Source: Candidatus Dormiibacterota bacterium (GTDB taxonomy: Bacteria; Chloroflexota; Dormibacteria; Aeolococcales; Bog-877). From it: DNA of 32,686 nt. Of this stretch, positions 1 to 9,515 are shown piece by piece. The position numbers and the translations under genes were made by a program. The notes below the pieces were generated by a model. The model was not told the origin of the DNA, searched no databases, and worked only from the letters and a program-made list of their open reading frames with translations. The stretch covers positions 1 to 32,686 of the forward strand of contig JABEUU010000032.1 of assembly GCA_013044295.1 (NCBI GenBank), written 5' to 3'. Position 1 is the first letter of the stretch; each line of letters opens with the position of its first letter.

Positions 1-1
1 G

Positions 2-145
2 CCCCTGGTGGCTCAGGCCGAGGCGGCGGGGGTGCGGTTGGTGGCCTTCGGACCGCAGACTGTTCGCGCCGTCATGCATCTCGACGTCAGCGAGCCCGAC
101 GTCGAGGAGGCCGGGCGCCGACTCCGCAGTCTTTTCGCGGCTTAA
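2..145 (+). CDS. C-terminal end of a low-specificity L-threonine aldolase-like protein (5' truncated by window)
   Basis: Open frame from window start: PLVAQAEAAGVRLVAFGPQTVRAVMHLDVSEPDVEEAGRRLRSLFAA*; resembles the C-terminus of beta-eliminating lyase/threonine aldolases (V-x-A-x-GP-x-T-x-RAV-x-HLDV). Confidence 0.55.
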   Translation, partial: PLVAQAEAAGVRLVAFGPQTVRAVMHLDVSEPDVEEAGRRLRSLFAA

Positions 146-173
146 GCGGGCAGGCTGTTCGCAGGGGCGAACC

Positions 174-204
174 AAAAAGGGGTGGACCCCTGGGCCCACC
201 CCTT
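174..204 (-). terminator. Rho-independent terminator for the minus-strand gene 227..874
   Basis: On the minus strand: AAGGGGTGG-(GCCCAGGGGT)-CCACCCCTT followed by TTT; 9-bp perfect stem about 20 nt after the stop codon. Confidence 0.75.
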
Positions 205-226
205 GCTCATCTGAGGACTTCGCCGA

Positions 227-874
227 TCAGCTGCTGGCGGCTGCGCTGCTCGCAGCCAGGGTTACCCGGCCGCGGCGACGAGCGCCCCCCCGCGCCGCTG
301 ACTTCTCCGCGGCCGGAGCCGCGCTGCGGGTGCTGCGCCGTGGGTTGCTAGCCGCAGCCCGGGCGCCGGTGGCTCGTTCTGGAGCCGGACGCCTAGCAGC
401 GGTGGTGCTGCGGGCGGTGGTGCTGCGACGGGCCGGGGCCGCGCTGCGAGCGGTGGTGCTGCGGGCGGTGGTGCTGCGACGAGCCGGGGCCGCGCTGCGA
501 GCGGAGGTGCTGCGACGGGCCGGGGCCGCGCTGCGGGCGGTGGTGCTGCGACGAGCCGGGGCCGCGCTGCGAGCGGAGGTGCTGCGACGAGCCGTTACCC
601 GCACGGCGGTTGCACCCCTGGTCACGGCCGCGTCCAGCTTGCGCTCGATATCGCCCAGCCGCCGCTCCAGTGACTTCAGCTGAGCCGCCAAGCTCTTGTT
701 GAGAGCCGCGGGCGACATCCGCGCCACTGGGGTACGGGTGGTCCTCCGGGCGGTGGTCCGCTTGGCGGTTGCACTCTTTGCCGTGGTCCTTCGCGCCGCC
801 GGTTTGCGAGTCGTGCGACTGACCGTGCGCGCGGTGGTGCGCTTGGTGCCAGTCCTTCTGGTGGTTCGGGGCAT
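227..874 (-). CDS. Highly basic, low-complexity Arg/Thr/Ala/Ser protein with central coiled-coil segment; histone H1-like/nucleoid-associated candidate
   Basis: 215 aa with basic N-tail, helical segment (SPAALNKSLAAQLKSLERRLGDIERKLDAAV) and repeats ARRSTTARSAAP; followed by a terminator on the same strand. The antisense ORFs 330..683 and 696..1136 are shadows. Confidence 0.6.
   Translation of the reverse strand: MPRTTRRTGTKRTTARTVSRTTRKPAARRTTAKSATAKRTTARRTTRTPVARMSPAALNKSLAAQLKSLERRLGDIERKLDAAVTRGATAVRVTARRSTSARSAAPARRSTTARSAAPARRSTSARSAAPARRSTTARSTTARSAAPARRSTTARSTTAARRPAPERATGARAAASNPRRSTRSAAPAAEKSAARGGARRRGRVTLAASSAAASS
395..592 (-). repeat. In-frame tandem repeat (36-bp unit, ARRST[ST]ARSAAP, with shorter STTAR variants)
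   Basis: Directly visible: successive copies of ctgcgacgagccggggccgcgctgcgagcggaggtg and ...ggtggtg variants. Confidence 0.85.
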
Positions 875-1132
875 GTACGATCTCCTCGTGATTTCAGCGG
901 CGAATCCTGTCGCCGCGCTGTGGGTCCTAACCAGTGCAGGGCCGATCCCTCGAGGTGGCAGAACCGGTGCAACCAGCTTGCCGCCACTTCAATTGCATAG
1001 ATTGTTACACATGTGCGCGCAGCGCGCGTGCACTGAAGTGCGCACGCTGGTCCCGCGTGACGCTCGCTCCGCTGCGGTGAGTCGCGTGTCGGGCGTCGCC
1101 CGCACGGCGGCGATAGCCCATATACTGAGCCC

Positions 1133-2404
1133 GTGAGCGTGGCCCCGAGCGAGAGTTTGATCGAGGATCTGTACGCCACCGGGCAACACCGGGTCGACGA
1201 GGCTGCAGAGTTTCTGCATCTGGATGAGGATCTGCACGCGGTGCTGCGGGAGGTCAAGCGGGTCCTTCAGGTCCACTTTCCAGTCGTCCATGACGACGGT
1301 GCCGTCGAGGTGTACACCGGCTATCGCGTCCACCACAGCATCGCGCGCGGACCCGCCAAGGGGGGAATCCGCTACGAGCGTGACGCGACCCTAGAGGGCA
1401 CCAAAGCTCAGGCCATGTTGATGAGCTGGAAGACCGCCGTCATGTCGCTGCCCTTCGGAGGCGCGGCGGGCGCGGTGGAGGTCAACCCGAGCGAGCTGAG
1501 TGCTCGCGAGCTGGAGCGTCTCACCCGCCGATTCACGACCGAGATCGGGTTGCTGCTAGGCCCGGAGCGCGACATCCCGGCGCCCGACATTGGCACCGGT
1601 CCGCAGGTGATGGCCTGGATGATGGACACCATCTCCATGCACCAAGGGTTCTCGGTGACCGCCTCCGTCACCGGCAAGCCCCAGGCGGTGGGCGGCTCGG
1701 TGGGGCGGGTCGAGGCCCCTGGTCGGGGCTTGGCCGCGGTCTTGATGCACACCCTGCGCAACACCGGCCTCACCCTCGAGGGTGCCGCAGTGGCGGTGGA
1801 GGGCTTCGGCACAGTGGGGGCTACCTGTGCCCGCATGCTGGTGGAGGCCGGCTGCCGGGTGATCGCGGTGTCCGACCACGCCGGTGGCTGGCACAACGGC
1901 GCCGGCTTGGACATCGCGGCCTTGCAGCGCCTGAAGCTCGAGGGTGGCCATCTGGGAGACGGTGGGGTTCCCGGCGAAGCCATCAGTCGTGAGGAGTTGC
2001 TGGCGCTGCCGGTTACGGTGCTGGTGCCCGCCTCGGTGGAGAGCGTCATCAATTCCCAAAATGCCTCGCAGGTGCGGGCGCGCATTGTCGCGGAGGGCGC
2101 CAACGGACCGGTCACCCCACGGGCGGAGGCGATCTTGGCGGAGGACGGCATAGTTGTGGTTCCCGACATCCTCGCCAATGGCGGTGGCGTGACCGCGTCC
2201 TACTTCGAGTGGGTGCAGGATCTGCAATCGTTCTTCTGGGACGAAGAGGAGATCAACTCTCAGTTGGAGCGCGCCATGCTGCGGGCCAGTGACCATGTCT
2301 GGGGATTCGCCGCCCACAACCACATCTCGCTGCGTCGAGCCGCCTATGCGATTGCGATCGGCCGGGTGGCCCGCGCCGCCAGCGCCCGAGGGGTTTATCC
2401 CTGA
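1133..2404 (+). CDS. Glu/Leu/Phe/Val dehydrogenase (glutamate dehydrogenase family), with substituted catalytic lysine
   Basis: ARGPAKGGIRY, MSWKTAV, DIPAPDIGTGPQVMAWMMDT, VTGKPQAVGGSVGR, VEGFGTVG, VAEGANGPVTPRA, PDILANGGGVTASYFEWVQD are GDH family motifs; GTG start. Confidence 0.93.
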   Translation: MSVAPSESLIEDLYATGQHRVDEAAEFLHLDEDLHAVLREVKRVLQVHFPVVHDDGAVEVYTGYRVHHSIARGPAKGGIRYERDATLEGTKAQAMLMSWKTAVMSLPFGGAAGAVEVNPSELSARELERLTRRFTTEIGLLLGPERDIPAPDIGTGPQVMAWMMDTISMHQGFSVTASVTGKPQAVGGSVGRVEAPGRGLAAVLMHTLRNTGLTLEGAAVAVEGFGTVGATCARMLVEAGCRVIAVSDHAGGWHNGAGLDIAALQRLKLEGGHLGDGGVPGEAISREELLALPVTVLVPASVESVINSQNASQVRARIVAEGANGPVTPRAEAILAEDGIVVVPDILANGGGVTASYFEWVQDLQSFFWDEEEINSQLERAMLRASDHVWGFAAHNHISLRRAAYAIAIGRVARAASARGVYP

Positions 2405-2468
2405 TTCGCTGAACCTCTCCAAACCGGCGCCGCGCGCGCGGCGGCTTCGGCGGCGGGACGTCAGTGGA

Positions 2469-3266
2469 TCAGCGGACCAGGCTGAGGCGTGGGCCCATCG
2501 CCAGCTCACGTCCGGGTTGGTACTCGAAGCGATAGCCCGCGCTGATCACCACATGGATGTACTGCGGACCGTCTGAACTGCCCTGGATTTTGCGCCGCAA
2601 GCGGTACAGATGCGCATCCAGGGAGTGCACCTGGTAGGGGTCACGGCGGCGCCACACCTCGGCGATTAGTTGGGGGCGTGACACCACCCGGCCGGCGTTG
2701 CGGGCCAGGGTCATGAGAATCCCGAACTCGGTGGGAGTCAGGGGCACGGGGCGGTCGTCGCGGCGCACCTCGTGTCGTCCCAGGTCGATTGACAAGCCGG
2801 GGAATTGAAGCCGGTCCTGGCCAGCACTCTGGCGCAGCAGACGGGTGCGGCGCAGGCGGGCATTGATGCGTGCGACCAGCTCCCGGACCTCGAAGGGCTT
2901 GCGCATGTAGTCGTCAGCGCCGACCTCCAGCCCGATCACCACGTCCTCGGACTCCTGCAGGCAGGAGACCATCATCACCGTTGACTTGTAACCGGCCGCG
3001 CGCAGCCGTCGGCAAACCTCGATGCCGCTCATGTCGGGCAGCACCAGGTCCAGCAGGATGAGGTCGGGCTCACTCTCCATGGCCAGCCGCAGCCCGGCCG
3101 CGCCGCTGGCGGCGGTGGTCACCTCGTAGCCGTTTTCGGCGGCGATCAACTCCACCAGCTGCAGCATGGCCGGGTCATCATCGATGACCATCAGCTTGGC
3201 GCTGGGGTCCACGACCGTGGCGATGGGAGGCTCCCACTTGCGGTCTTCGACGTTGGCCTGTATCAC
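2469..3266 (-). CDS. OmpR/PhoB-family response regulator (orphan)
   Basis: Receiver domain MVIDDDPAML...DLILLDLVLPDMSG...YMRKPFEVRELVARI plus winged-helix PTEFGILMTLARNAGRVVSRPQLIAEVWRR...LDAHLYRLRRKI. Start set to GTG 3266; the track ORF to 3422 overextends. Confidence 0.9.
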   Translation of the reverse strand: MIQANVEDRKWEPPIATVVDPSAKLMVIDDDPAMLQLVELIAAENGYEVTTAASGAAGLRLAMESEPDLILLDLVLPDMSGIEVCRRLRAAGYKSTVMMVSCLQESEDVVIGLEVGADDYMRKPFEVRELVARINARLRRTRLLRQSAGQDRLQFPGLSIDLGRHEVRRDDRPVPLTPTEFGILMTLARNAGRVVSRPQLIAEVWRRRDPYQVHSLDAHLYRLRRKIQGSSDGPQYIHVVISAGYRFEYQPGRELAMGPRLSLVR

Positions 3267-3412
3267 ATGGCGATTGTGTCCCGGGAGTGGCTGAACTCGC
3301 AGTCCGGGAACGACAACGGCTGCGTAACAAGCTCTGCGCCTGGTGTGACGACGGGAGCAGGCGTGATGGCCGGCTGGGTTAGGATGGTGTAGGGCAGGGC
3401 GAAGGAGACCCG

Positions 3413-4072
3413 ATGAAGACACCGATGGCGGGGTGGGCGCGGCGCCGGAAGGTGGGCACGACTTTGGCCGGTCTGGGGGTGATCCTGGTCCTGGTCGGGG
3501 TCGGAGTGCTGCTGCCGCCCGTGCTCGGAGTGCTGCATCGAGGCAGCAACGATCACAAGTTGCTCAAGAGCTGGCTCGGGCCCAACGGGGCCCTGACCCA
3601 GGTCATCCCCGCCCAGAGCGAGAACCCGGCCGGCTCCTCATCTCCGGCGACCGCCCCCGCGTGCGGCAGCGGCTCGCCCAGTTCCGAGTTCGCACTGCTC
3701 GGCTTCCCCAGCCTTCCAGGGATTGAGGGTGTGGCCGGCAACGGGAACTGGTCGATGCTGACCCAGCGGTCGGTGGTGCACTACGCCGATTCACCCGGCC
3801 CGGGGCAGGCCGGCAACATGCTGATAGCCGTGCACCGGGAGCCCAACTTCGAGCCCCTGGGCACGCTCAAGGTGGGCGACCCAATCGTGGTCACCAACCG
3901 CAGTTGCCGGCAGTTCACATACACCATCACCCAGATCTGGGTGGAGAGTCCGGCCCAGGTGACCCAGCTGCAAGCCCTGAGTGGAGGTAGCTACCTGACC
4001 GTGATCACCTGCACTCCGCTCTGGATTGACACCTCCCGGATCGTGATCCGAGCCGTCCTGACCAGGAGTTGA
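3413..4072 (+). CDS. Sortase family protein (class E/F-like), N-terminal membrane anchor
   Basis: N-terminal TM (LAGLGVILVLVGVGVLLPPVL); catalytic His (IAVHREP), Cys (LTVITCTP) and Arg (TSRIVIRA); RBS aaggag. Confidence 0.85.
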   Translation: MKTPMAGWARRRKVGTTLAGLGVILVLVGVGVLLPPVLGVLHRGSNDHKLLKSWLGPNGALTQVIPAQSENPAGSSSPATAPACGSGSPSSEFALLGFPSLPGIEGVAGNGNWSMLTQRSVVHYADSPGPGQAGNMLIAVHREPNFEPLGTLKVGDPIVVTNRSCRQFTYTITQIWVESPAQVTQLQALSGGSYLTVITCTPLWIDTSRIVIRAVLTRS

Positions 4073-4238
4073 GCAGCGGTCGCCCCGGACGGCGGCCCGG
4101 GGGCGAACACCACATGACGTGTACCAGGAAGCATCTGCCCACTAGATAGGGGACCATCAGAGCTCATCTGGTATGCTCAAACCCGGGGTGGCACACGTCA
4201 GGTGGTCCCCGTGCACCCGCATACGGAGGTGGCCCTGC

Positions 4239-5399
4239 TTGGACATTGAACTGGGACGAGGTAAGCGGGCGAGGCGGGCCTACGGCTTCGACGAGGTCGC
4301 CCTGGTGCCCGGCAAGGTGACCATCAACCCCGACGAGATCGACATCTCCTTGCAAATCGGCGAAGTTGAGATTCCGATCCCGATCCTGGCCGCCGCGATG
4401 GACGGGGTGGTCGACCCCCACTTCGCCCAGGAGATGGGCCACCTGGGCGGGGTGGCGGTCCTGAATTTGGACGGGATCAACTGCCGCTACGAGGACACGG
4501 CGGCCGTTTACGAGGAGATCGCCGAGGCGCCCAGGGAGAGGATCAACACCCTCCTCCAGGAGCTCTACCGGCAGCCGGTCAAGGACCAGTTGATATCCCG
4601 CCGGATTGAGCAGATCAAGGAGGCCGGCGTCATCTGCGGGGTCTCGACCAGCCCCGCCGAGGCTGAGCACCGGCTCCCCATCGTGACCGAGGCGGGGGCC
4701 AACCTGTACTTCGTCCAGGGCACCGTGCTCACGGCTCGTCACATCTCCCGCTCCTACCGACAGCTCGACTTCAGCCATTTGGCGGCCGCGGCGACGATCC
4801 CGGTGGTGGTGGGCAACTGCGTCGAGTACTACACGGCCCTGGAGCTGATGGCGACCGGGGTCGACGGGATCCTGGTGGGGGTGGGTCCGGGCGCCGCCTG
4901 CACCACCCGTGGCGTACTCGGCATCGGGGTGCCCCAGGTGACCGCGACAGCCGACGTGGCCGCCGCTCGCAACGATCACCGCCGCACCGGCGGCAAGCCG
5001 GTCACGGTGATCACGGATGGCGGCATGCGGGTCGGCGGCGACGTCACCAAGGCGCTGGCGTCGGGGGCTGACGGGGTCATGATCGGCTCGGTATTCGCGT
5101 CGGCCCAGGAGGCACCTGGGCGCGGCCACCACTGGGGCATGGCGACTCCCGATCCCAACTTGCCCAGGGGGACCAGGATCAAGGTGGGCACCAGAGCCAC
5201 GTTGAAGGAGCTCCTGGTGGGCCCGGCGCGAGTCGATGATGGCAGTCAGAACCTGGTGGGGGCGATCAAGTCGGCGATGGGGGTGTGTGGAGCCAGGACC
5301 ATCGCGGAGTTCCAGGAGACCGAGATGGTGGTGGCCCCGGCCATCCTCACCGAGGGCAAGCTCTTCCAGCAGGCCCAGCAGGTCGGGATGGCTCGCTGA
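4239..5399 (+). CDS. guaB3: GuaB3-type IMP dehydrogenase family protein
   Basis: [25 protein letters not shown] start (TTG with ggaggt RBS), [11 protein letters not shown], catalytic-loop [36 protein letters not shown]; no CBS domains. Confidence 0.92.
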   Translation: MDIELGRGKRARRAYGFDEVALVPGKVTINPDEIDISLQIGEVEIPIPILAAAMDGVVDPHFAQEMGHLGGVAVLNLDGINCRYEDTAAVYEEIAEAPRERINTLLQELYRQPVKDQLISRRIEQIKEAGVICGVSTSPAEAEHRLPIVTEAGANLYFVQGTVLTARHISRSYRQLDFSHLAAAATIPVVVGNCVEYYTALELMATGVDGILVGVGPGAACTTRGVLGIGVPQVTATADVAAARNDHRRTGGKPVTVITDGGMRVGGDVTKALASGADGVMIGSVFASAQEAPGRGHHWGMATPDPNLPRGTRIKVGTRATLKELLVGPARVDDGSQNLVGAIKSAMGVCGARTIAEFQETEMVVAPAILTEGKLFQQAQQVGMAR

Positions 5400-5421
5400 T
5401 GGCCGGGAGCGGGGGGAGCCG

Positions 5422-7017
5422 ATGATCGCTGCCGTCCCGCCCGCATCGGATCTGGCGTCGCAGCCGCCGCCTTCCAAGCTGGCCTTCGACAGCGTCCTGG
5501 TACTCGACTTCGGATCCCAGTACAGCCAATTGATCGCGCGCCGGATCAGGGAGTTGAAGGTGTACTGCGAGCTGGTTCCCGGAACCACCTCAGCGGCCGA
5601 GATCAGCCGCCACCGGCCGCGCGGGCTGGTCTTGAGCGGCGGACCGGCGAGCGTCTATGACCAAGATGCGCTCCATCCGGATCCCGCCATTTACGACCTG
5701 GGTCTGCCGATCCTGGGGATCTGTTACGGCATGCAGCTGCTGGCTCATGACCTCGGGGGCAGGGTGAAGCCCGCCACCAAGCGGGAGTACGGCCTGGCCT
5801 CGGTGGTGGTGGACAGCGAGGACGGGCTGTTCGCGGGACTGCCCCAGGAGATGCCGGTCTGGATGAGTCACGGCGATGTGATCGAGCAGTTGCCACCGGG
5901 CTATCGGTCTGTGGCCCACACCCTCAACAGCCCGGTCGCGGCCATGGCAGGGCCGGGTGGCCGGGTGGGCATCCAGTTCCACCCTGAGGTCGCCCACACC
6001 CCCCAGGGGGCGGCGATGCTGGCCAACTTCCTGTATCAGACCTGCGGTTGCCAGCCCAACTGGGAGGCGACCAGCTTCGTCGACCAGGCCATCGCCGAGA
6101 TCCGGGGTCGCGTCGGCGACTCCCAGGTGATCTGCGCGCTCTCCGGAGGCGTCGACTCGGCGGTGGTGGCCACTCTGGTGCATCGTGCCATCGGGGATCA
6201 GCTCACCTGCATCTTCGTGGACAACGGCCTGCTGCGGCGAGGCGAGGCAGATCGCGTCATCGACGTGCTCACTCGCAACATGCGCATGAAGATCATCCGG
6301 GTGGAGGCCGAGGCCCGGTTCCTGGACGCTCTGGCCGGCGTGGTGGACCCCGAGGAGAAACGCCGGATCGTTGGCCGCGAGTTCATCGCCGCCTTCGAGG
6401 AGGAGACCGGGCGCCTGGGGGCGGTCCCCTTCCTGGCTCAGGGGACGCTCTACCCCGATGTCATCGAAAGCACCTCGGCGGACACCTTCGGGGCCCACAA
6501 GATCAAGACCCACCACAACGTCGGCGGCCTCCCCCTGGGAATGCGCTTCCAGCTGGTGGAGCCTCTCCGCTACCTCTTCAAGGATGAGGTGCGCCGGGTG
6601 GGCCGAGCCCTGGGTCTTCCCGACGACCTGGTCATGCGCCAGCCGTTCCCGGGGCCGGGGCTGGCGATCCGGATCATCGGCGCGGTCAACCGGGAGCGCC
6701 TGGAGACGGTCCGAGGCGCTGACTGGGTCGTGATCGACGAGATCAAGCACAGTGGGCTGTACGGTCAGGTCTGGCAGAGCTTCGCGATCCTGACACCGGT
6801 CAGCAGTGTGGGGGTGATGGGTGACTTCCGAACCTACGCCAACGTGGTGGCGGTGCGAATCGTCACCTCCGAGGACGGCATGACCGCCGATTGGGCGCGA
6901 GTGCCCTACGACGTCCTGGCCGACATCAGCCGCCGGATCGTGAACGAGGTTCCGGGGGTCAACCGTGTCGTCTACGACATCAGCAGCAAGCCGCCCTCGA
7001 CCATTGAGTGGGAGTGA
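5422..7017 (+). CDS. guaA: GMP synthase (glutamine-hydrolysing)
   Basis: [70 protein letters not shown]-terminus. Start at ATG 5422 after a ggggggag RBS. Confidence 0.98.
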   Translation: MIAAVPPASDLASQPPPSKLAFDSVLVLDFGSQYSQLIARRIRELKVYCELVPGTTSAAEISRHRPRGLVLSGGPASVYDQDALHPDPAIYDLGLPILGICYGMQLLAHDLGGRVKPATKREYGLASVVVDSEDGLFAGLPQEMPVWMSHGDVIEQLPPGYRSVAHTLNSPVAAMAGPGGRVGIQFHPEVAHTPQGAAMLANFLYQTCGCQPNWEATSFVDQAIAEIRGRVGDSQVICALSGGVDSAVVATLVHRAIGDQLTCIFVDNGLLRRGEADRVIDVLTRNMRMKIIRVEAEARFLDALAGVVDPEEKRRIVGREFIAAFEEETGRLGAVPFLAQGTLYPDVIESTSADTFGAHKIKTHHNVGGLPLGMRFQLVEPLRYLFKDEVRRVGRALGLPDDLVMRQPFPGPGLAIRIIGAVNRERLETVRGADWVVIDEIKHSGLYGQVWQSFAILTPVSSVGVMGDFRTYANVVAVRIVTSEDGMTADWARVPYDVLADISRRIVNEVPGVNRVVYDISSKPPSTIEWE

Positions 7018-8297
7018 GCGCAGACCACGCCGCCCGGGGATTGCACGTCCTGGTGGTGGGAGGAGGGGGCCGGGAGCACGCCCTGGCCTGGGCCTGCTCC
7101 CGCAGCCCTCTGGTGAGCCGAGTGAGCTGCAGCCCGGGCAACCCGGGCACGGCGGCGCTGGGGTCCAACTGGAGCATCGCCGCCACTGATCCCGCCGGGA
7201 TCACCAAGCTGGCCCGGTCGGAGGCGGTTGACCTGGTCATCCTGGGTCCCGACGCAGCGGTGGCGGCCGGCGTCGGGGACGCCCTCGCGGCCGCCGGGAT
7301 CCGCCGCTTCGGTCCCACGCGGGCCGCTGGCGAGCTGGAGACCAGCAAGGCGTTCGCGAAGCGGCTGATGGCAAGGGTGGGCATCGCCACGGCCCCTTTC
7401 AAGGTGTGCCGCGAGCCTGACGAGGCGCTCCGCGAGCTCCGCCGCCGTGACGGCCCGGTGGTGGTGAAAGCGGATGGGCTGGCCCTGGGCAAGGGGGCGT
7501 TTGTCTGCCGCAGCCCGGCCGAGGCCGCGGCGGTCGTCGAGCGCCTGATGGTGATGGCGGAGCTGGGCGACGCCGGCCGGTCGGTGGTGATTGAGGACTG
7601 CCTCCAGGGGGACGAGGTCTCCCTGTTCGCCATCTGCGATGGCGAGAGGGCCGTGATGCTGCCCCCGGTCTGCGATTACAAGCGCGCTCTCGACGGTGAT
7701 CTGGGGGCCAACACCGGGGGCATGGGCGCCTACTCGCCGCCACGGGTGGCCGGCGCGGACGATTTGAACAGACGGGCCCTGGCCGAGATCGTGACCCCCA
7801 CCCTGGCGGAGATGGCGCGTCTGGGGCGGCCGTTCCAGGGCTGCCTGTACGTCGGTGGGATGCTGGTCGGGGACCGGATCAGCGTCCTGGAGTTCAACGT
7901 CCGCTTTGGGGACCCCGAGACGGAGGTGCTGCTGCCGCTTCTGGCCGACCCCGTGCCACTGCTCTGGGGGGCGGCTTCCGGTGAGCTGCCCTCGCCGCTG
8001 GCCGCGGTCGCCCCGGCGGCGTCGGTGGGCGTGGTGGCGGTCAGAGCGCCATATCCCGAAGCGGTGCATGCCGGCGGCCTGGTGGAGGGCCTGGAGGCCG
8101 CCGAGGCCCTCGGCTGTCTTATCTTTCAGATGGGTACCAGCGCGGCCGCCACCGGCGGGGTCGAGGTTGGCGGCGGCCGAGTTCTGATCTGCGTCGGCAC
8201 CGGGGTCGACCTTCCGGCCGCTCGAGGGGCGGCCTATGCGGGGCTGGGCCAGATCAACTTCGCGGGGATGCGCTACCGCTCCGACATCGCCGCCTGA
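7014..8297 (+). CDS. purD: Phosphoribosylamine-glycine ligase
   Basis: [66 protein letters not shown] overlap with guaA stop. Confidence 0.97.
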   Translation: MSADHAARGLHVLVVGGGGREHALAWACSRSPLVSRVSCSPGNPGTAALGSNWSIAATDPAGITKLARSEAVDLVILGPDAAVAAGVGDALAAAGIRRFGPTRAAGELETSKAFAKRLMARVGIATAPFKVCREPDEALRELRRRDGPVVVKADGLALGKGAFVCRSPAEAAAVVERLMVMAELGDAGRSVVIEDCLQGDEVSLFAICDGERAVMLPPVCDYKRALDGDLGANTGGMGAYSPPRVAGADDLNRRALAEIVTPTLAEMARLGRPFQGCLYVGGMLVGDRISVLEFNVRFGDPETEVLLPLLADPVPLLWGAASGELPSPLAAVAPAASVGVVAVRAPYPEAVHAGGLVEGLEAAEALGCLIFQMGTSAAATGGVEVGGGRVLICVGTGVDLPAARGAAYAGLGQINFAGMRYRSDIAA

Positions 8298-8332
8298 TTG
8301 GCGGCGGCGCCATCTGGGTACCAAACCGAGGC

Positions 8333-8713
8333 ATGACAGATCTCGAAAAGGTGGCCCAGGCCGACTCCGAATCGGCTCGGTTGAAGCTGCAGGCCAAGCT
8401 GGCGGAGCTCACATCGGAACTGGCCGACCTGAGCCTGGGCCTGGCGGTGCCGACCGCTCCGGTGCAGTACGGCAAGCGTGCCGGAGACCACATCTCGGAG
8501 GTCTCGGAGCGGCTCGCCAGGTCTCGCGCCGGGGAGGAGCTGGAGAAGCTGTCCGATCAGGTGCGAGCCGCCCTGAGCCGGCTGGACAGCGGTGGCTACG
8601 GCCGCTGTGAGCGCTGCCGAGAGGCCATCCCCGAAGGCCGTCTGGAGGCACTGCCATGGGCGATCAGGTGCGTGGAGTGCGCCCCCATCCGAGACCCGAA
8701 GCGAGGCAGCTGA
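8333..8713 (+). CDS. DksA/TraR-like C4 zinc-finger protein
   Basis: Coiled N-terminus and C-terminal GGYGRCERCREAIPEGRLEALPWAIRCVECA four-Cys zinc finger. Confidence 0.85.
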   Translation: MTDLEKVAQADSESARLKLQAKLAELTSELADLSLGLAVPTAPVQYGKRAGDHISEVSERLARSRAGEELEKLSDQVRAALSRLDSGGYGRCERCREAIPEGRLEALPWAIRCVECAPIRDPKRGS

Positions 8714-9515
8714 CCGGATCCCCGGCGGCATCAGCGGGTGAGATCACGGGACCATAAGTGCCCAGTGGTCCGGCCGAGCCTGGCCGCTGCCCTGAGTCCG
8801 GAGTCCGGAGTCCGTCCAGGATCGCGAGTCCGCGGCTGGACCCGATCCGATCGGCGCCGGCGGCGATCACCCCCAGAGCGTCCTCGGTGGTGCGGATTCC
8901 GCCACTGGCCTTGACGCCGGTCTCAGGCTTGAGCATGGACCGCAGCAGCTCGATGTCGGAGGCCACTGTGGGGCGCAGAGAGAGCCCCTTGAACCCGGTT
9001 GAGGTCTGGATCAAATCCGCCCCGCCCCGCTCAGCCGCGAGGGCGGCGTCCACCGACTCCTCGGCGTCCAACAGCGGCATCTCGATGATCACCTTGAGCA
9101 CAACGCCGACCGGGAGCGCGCCGCGGACCCCTGCCACCTCTTCGCGGATCGCGGTGTACTCGCCAGCCCTCGCCCGACCAATGTCGATCACCATGTCGAC
9201 CTCGTCGGCGCCCATGTCAGCCACGGTTCGGGCCTCTGCGGCTTTGACAGTGGGGGTGTCGGCACCGAGTGGGAAACTCACCACGGTCGCGACCTTGACC
9301 GCCGAGCCGCGGACGACCGTGCGCGCCGTGGGCACCATGTTGGGCAGGATGCAGACCGCTTTGAAGCGCTGATCGACCGCCGTCTGGACGAAGGCCCGGA
9401 TCTCAGAGCGGGTGCAGCCCAGGTCCAGGTTGGTCTGGTCGATGTATGCCGCCAGCGCGGCCGGCGTGCTCGGCAACCCAGCGTCCATCGCCAGTCCGCC
9501 GGGCGGCGGGATCAT
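8664..9515 (-). CDS. Deoxyribose-phosphate aldolase (DeoC) family protein, Schiff-base Lys replaced by Gln
   Basis: AAYIDQTNLDLGCTRSEI, VCILPNMV, VATVVSFPLG, ADEVDMVIDIG, LKVIIEMPLL, GADLIQTSTGF, GVKASGGIRTTEDAL, DRIGSSRG. Start at ATG 9515 overlaps upstream stop (ATGA). Confidence 0.9.
   Translation of the reverse strand: MIPPPGGLAMDAGLPSTPAALAAYIDQTNLDLGCTRSEIRAFVQTAVDQRFKAVCILPNMVPTARTVVRGSAVKVATVVSFPLGADTPTVKAAEARTVADMGADEVDMVIDIGRARAGEYTAIREEVAGVRGALPVGVVLKVIIEMPLLDAEESVDAALAAERGGADLIQTSTGFKGLSLRPTVASDIELLRSMLKPETGVKASGGIRTTEDALGVIAAGADRIGSSRGLAILDGLRTPDSGQRPGSAGPLGTYGPVISPADAAGDPVSCLASGLGWGRTPRT

Noticed and set aside
395-592. CRISPR-like array at the 36-bp repeat
   Set aside because: Repeats are contiguous and in-frame coding without unique spacers; no cas genes.
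330-1136. Plus-strand ORFs 330..683 and 696..1136
   Set aside because: They are antisense shadows of the repetitive basic protein; Leu/Arg/Val-only composition mirrors the repeat.
1408-2509. Long minus-strand ORFs antisense to the GDH gene
   Set aside because: High-GC shadow ORFs; the plus frame has clear GDH homology.
4164-6750. Minus-strand ORFs of 474 and 386 aa antisense to guaB3/guaA
   Set aside because: His/Asp/Gly/Arg-rich shadow translations without domain signal; plus-strand genes are unambiguous.
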